Positions 7,773 through 7,984 of a stretch of DNA of 7,984 nucleotides are shown here, piece after piece. The translations under genes and the position numbers were made by a program. Under the pieces are notes generated by a model. It saw only the letters and a list, made by a program, of their open reading frames with translations, searched no databases and was not told the DNA's origin. The stretch's first letter is position 1. Every line of letters starts with the position of its first letter. Origin of the DNA: Clostridia bacterium (GTDB lineage Bacteria > Bacillota > Clostridia > DUPQ01); NCBI GenBank assembly GCA_028690885.1, contig JAQVAJ010000054.1:1-7984 (forward strand), read 5' to 3'.

Positions 7773-7792
7773 TATAAACCTTCCAAAGAAAT

Positions 7793-7819
7793 AAAAAAAC
7801 CGAACTCGTATGAGTCCGG
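7793..7819 (-). terminator. Intrinsic terminator after tRNA-Trp
   Basis: CCGGACTC, loop ATAC, GAGTTCGG make an 8-base-pair stem (one G-U pair) followed by seven T residues on the minus strand (7799-7793). It begins four bases past the tRNA CCA end, so it should stop the tRNA transcript and separate it from the ATPase operon. On the plus strand only a short T run follows the stem, so it is probably one-directional. Confidence 0.88.
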
Positions 7820-7823
7820 ATTT

Positions 7824-7899
7824 TGGCAGGGAAGACAGGATTTGAACCCGCAACAAACGGTTTTGGAGACCGCTGCTCTACCATTTGAACTACTTCCCT
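7824..7899 (-). tRNA. trnW: tRNA-Trp (anticodon CCA)
   Basis: A 76-base cloverleaf including an encoded CCA end. The acceptor AGGGAAG pairs with CTTCCCT, followed by G73 and CCA. The D arm is GTTC/GAGC around AAATGGTA. The anticodon stem GCGGT/ACCGT holds the loop CTCCAAA with anticodon CCA at 7866-7864, reading UGG. The T arm is GCGGG/CCTGT around TTCAAAT. The A1-U72 pair and G73 are the usual identity features of bacterial tRNA-Trp. Several G-U pairs occur in the stems, but no mismatch. Confidence 0.97.
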
Positions 7900-7913
7900 A
7901 TGTAGCAATGGAA

Positions 7914-7942
7914 ATTATATAGATTAAACTTTGACATGTCAA
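7914..7942 (-). promoter_or_regulatory. Consensus promoter of tRNA-Trp
   Basis: TTGACA at 7942-7937, a 17-base spacer and TATAAT at 7919-7914 match the housekeeping sigma factor consensus at every position. Predicted start is near 7907, giving a leader of about 8 bases before the mature tRNA 5' end at 7899. Such a strong promoter fits a stable-RNA gene. Confidence 0.88.
7931..7942. repeat. Perfect 12-base palindrome over the -35 box
   Basis: TTGACATGTCAA reads identically on both strands, so a TTGACA -35 hexamer is present in both directions. On the plus strand the sequence 17 bases on (GTATTG) is a poor -10, so a divergent promoter is possible but not supported. It could also be a binding site for a dimeric regulator, or chance. 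Confidence 0.4.
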
Positions 7943-7984
7943 CAGAAAATTAGGTATTGGCTGAATTTATACAACCTTTCTTCT

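Noticed and set aside
7566..7922. Plus-strand open reading frame of 118 codons
   Set aside because: It runs antisense through the first ATPase gene, the promoter, the terminator and the tRNA-Trp gene, so it cannot be a conserved protein gene.
1..7984. Search for a novel system, mobile element or CRISPR array
   Set aside because: All coding capacity is accounted for by one standard V/A-ATPase operon and one tRNA. No transposase, array-like repeats, unexplained gene or disrupted reading frame was seen.

Overview
The window looks like chromosomal DNA of a low-GC Gram-positive bacterium of Clostridia/Firmicutes type. This is inferred from the AT-rich genes, AGGAGG-type ribosome binding sites, sigma-A-like promoters, and the gene order and protein sequences of a bacterial V/A-type ATPase operon. 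No species can be named from the sequence alone.

Almost everything is on the minus strand, so it reads from right to left. At the right edge, a consensus promoter (TTGACA, 17 bases, TATAAT) drives a single tRNA-Trp(CCA) gene that ends in a strong intrinsic terminator. A second promoter with an extended -10 (TGGTATAAT) follows, then a leader of about 54 bases. Eight tightly packed ATPase genes come next: the peripheral-stalk G/H subunit, I (a), K (c), E, C (d), F, A, and B cut off by the left edge. This is the Enterococcus hirae order ntpF-I-K-E-C-G-A-B. The expected central-stalk gene ntpD would lie just outside the window.

The products form one rotary machine. A3B3 is the catalytic head. 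F (with D, not seen) and C form the central stalk that sits on the c-ring made of NtpK. E and the first gene's product form the peripheral stalks that hold the head to subunit I, the ion-channel stator. All catalytic and ion-path residues that can be checked are present. NtpK keeps the full Na+ ligand set of the E. hirae pump (L61, T64, Q65, Q109, E138, plus Y68), so this is probably a Na+-coupled enzyme.

Intergenic gaps inside the operon are 18 bases or fewer, or the genes overlap, so there is no unexplained coding-free stretch. The only non-coding stretches are the 142 bases between the first ATPase gene and the tRNA, and the 85 bases upstream of the tRNA. I see no mobile element, CRISPR array, broken gene or previously undescribed system; the window is a well-conserved housekeeping or bioenergetic locus. 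The points worth a second look are the predicted Na+ specificity, the tRNA-Trp neighbour with a palindromic promoter, and the match between ribosome-binding-site quality and subunit copy number.
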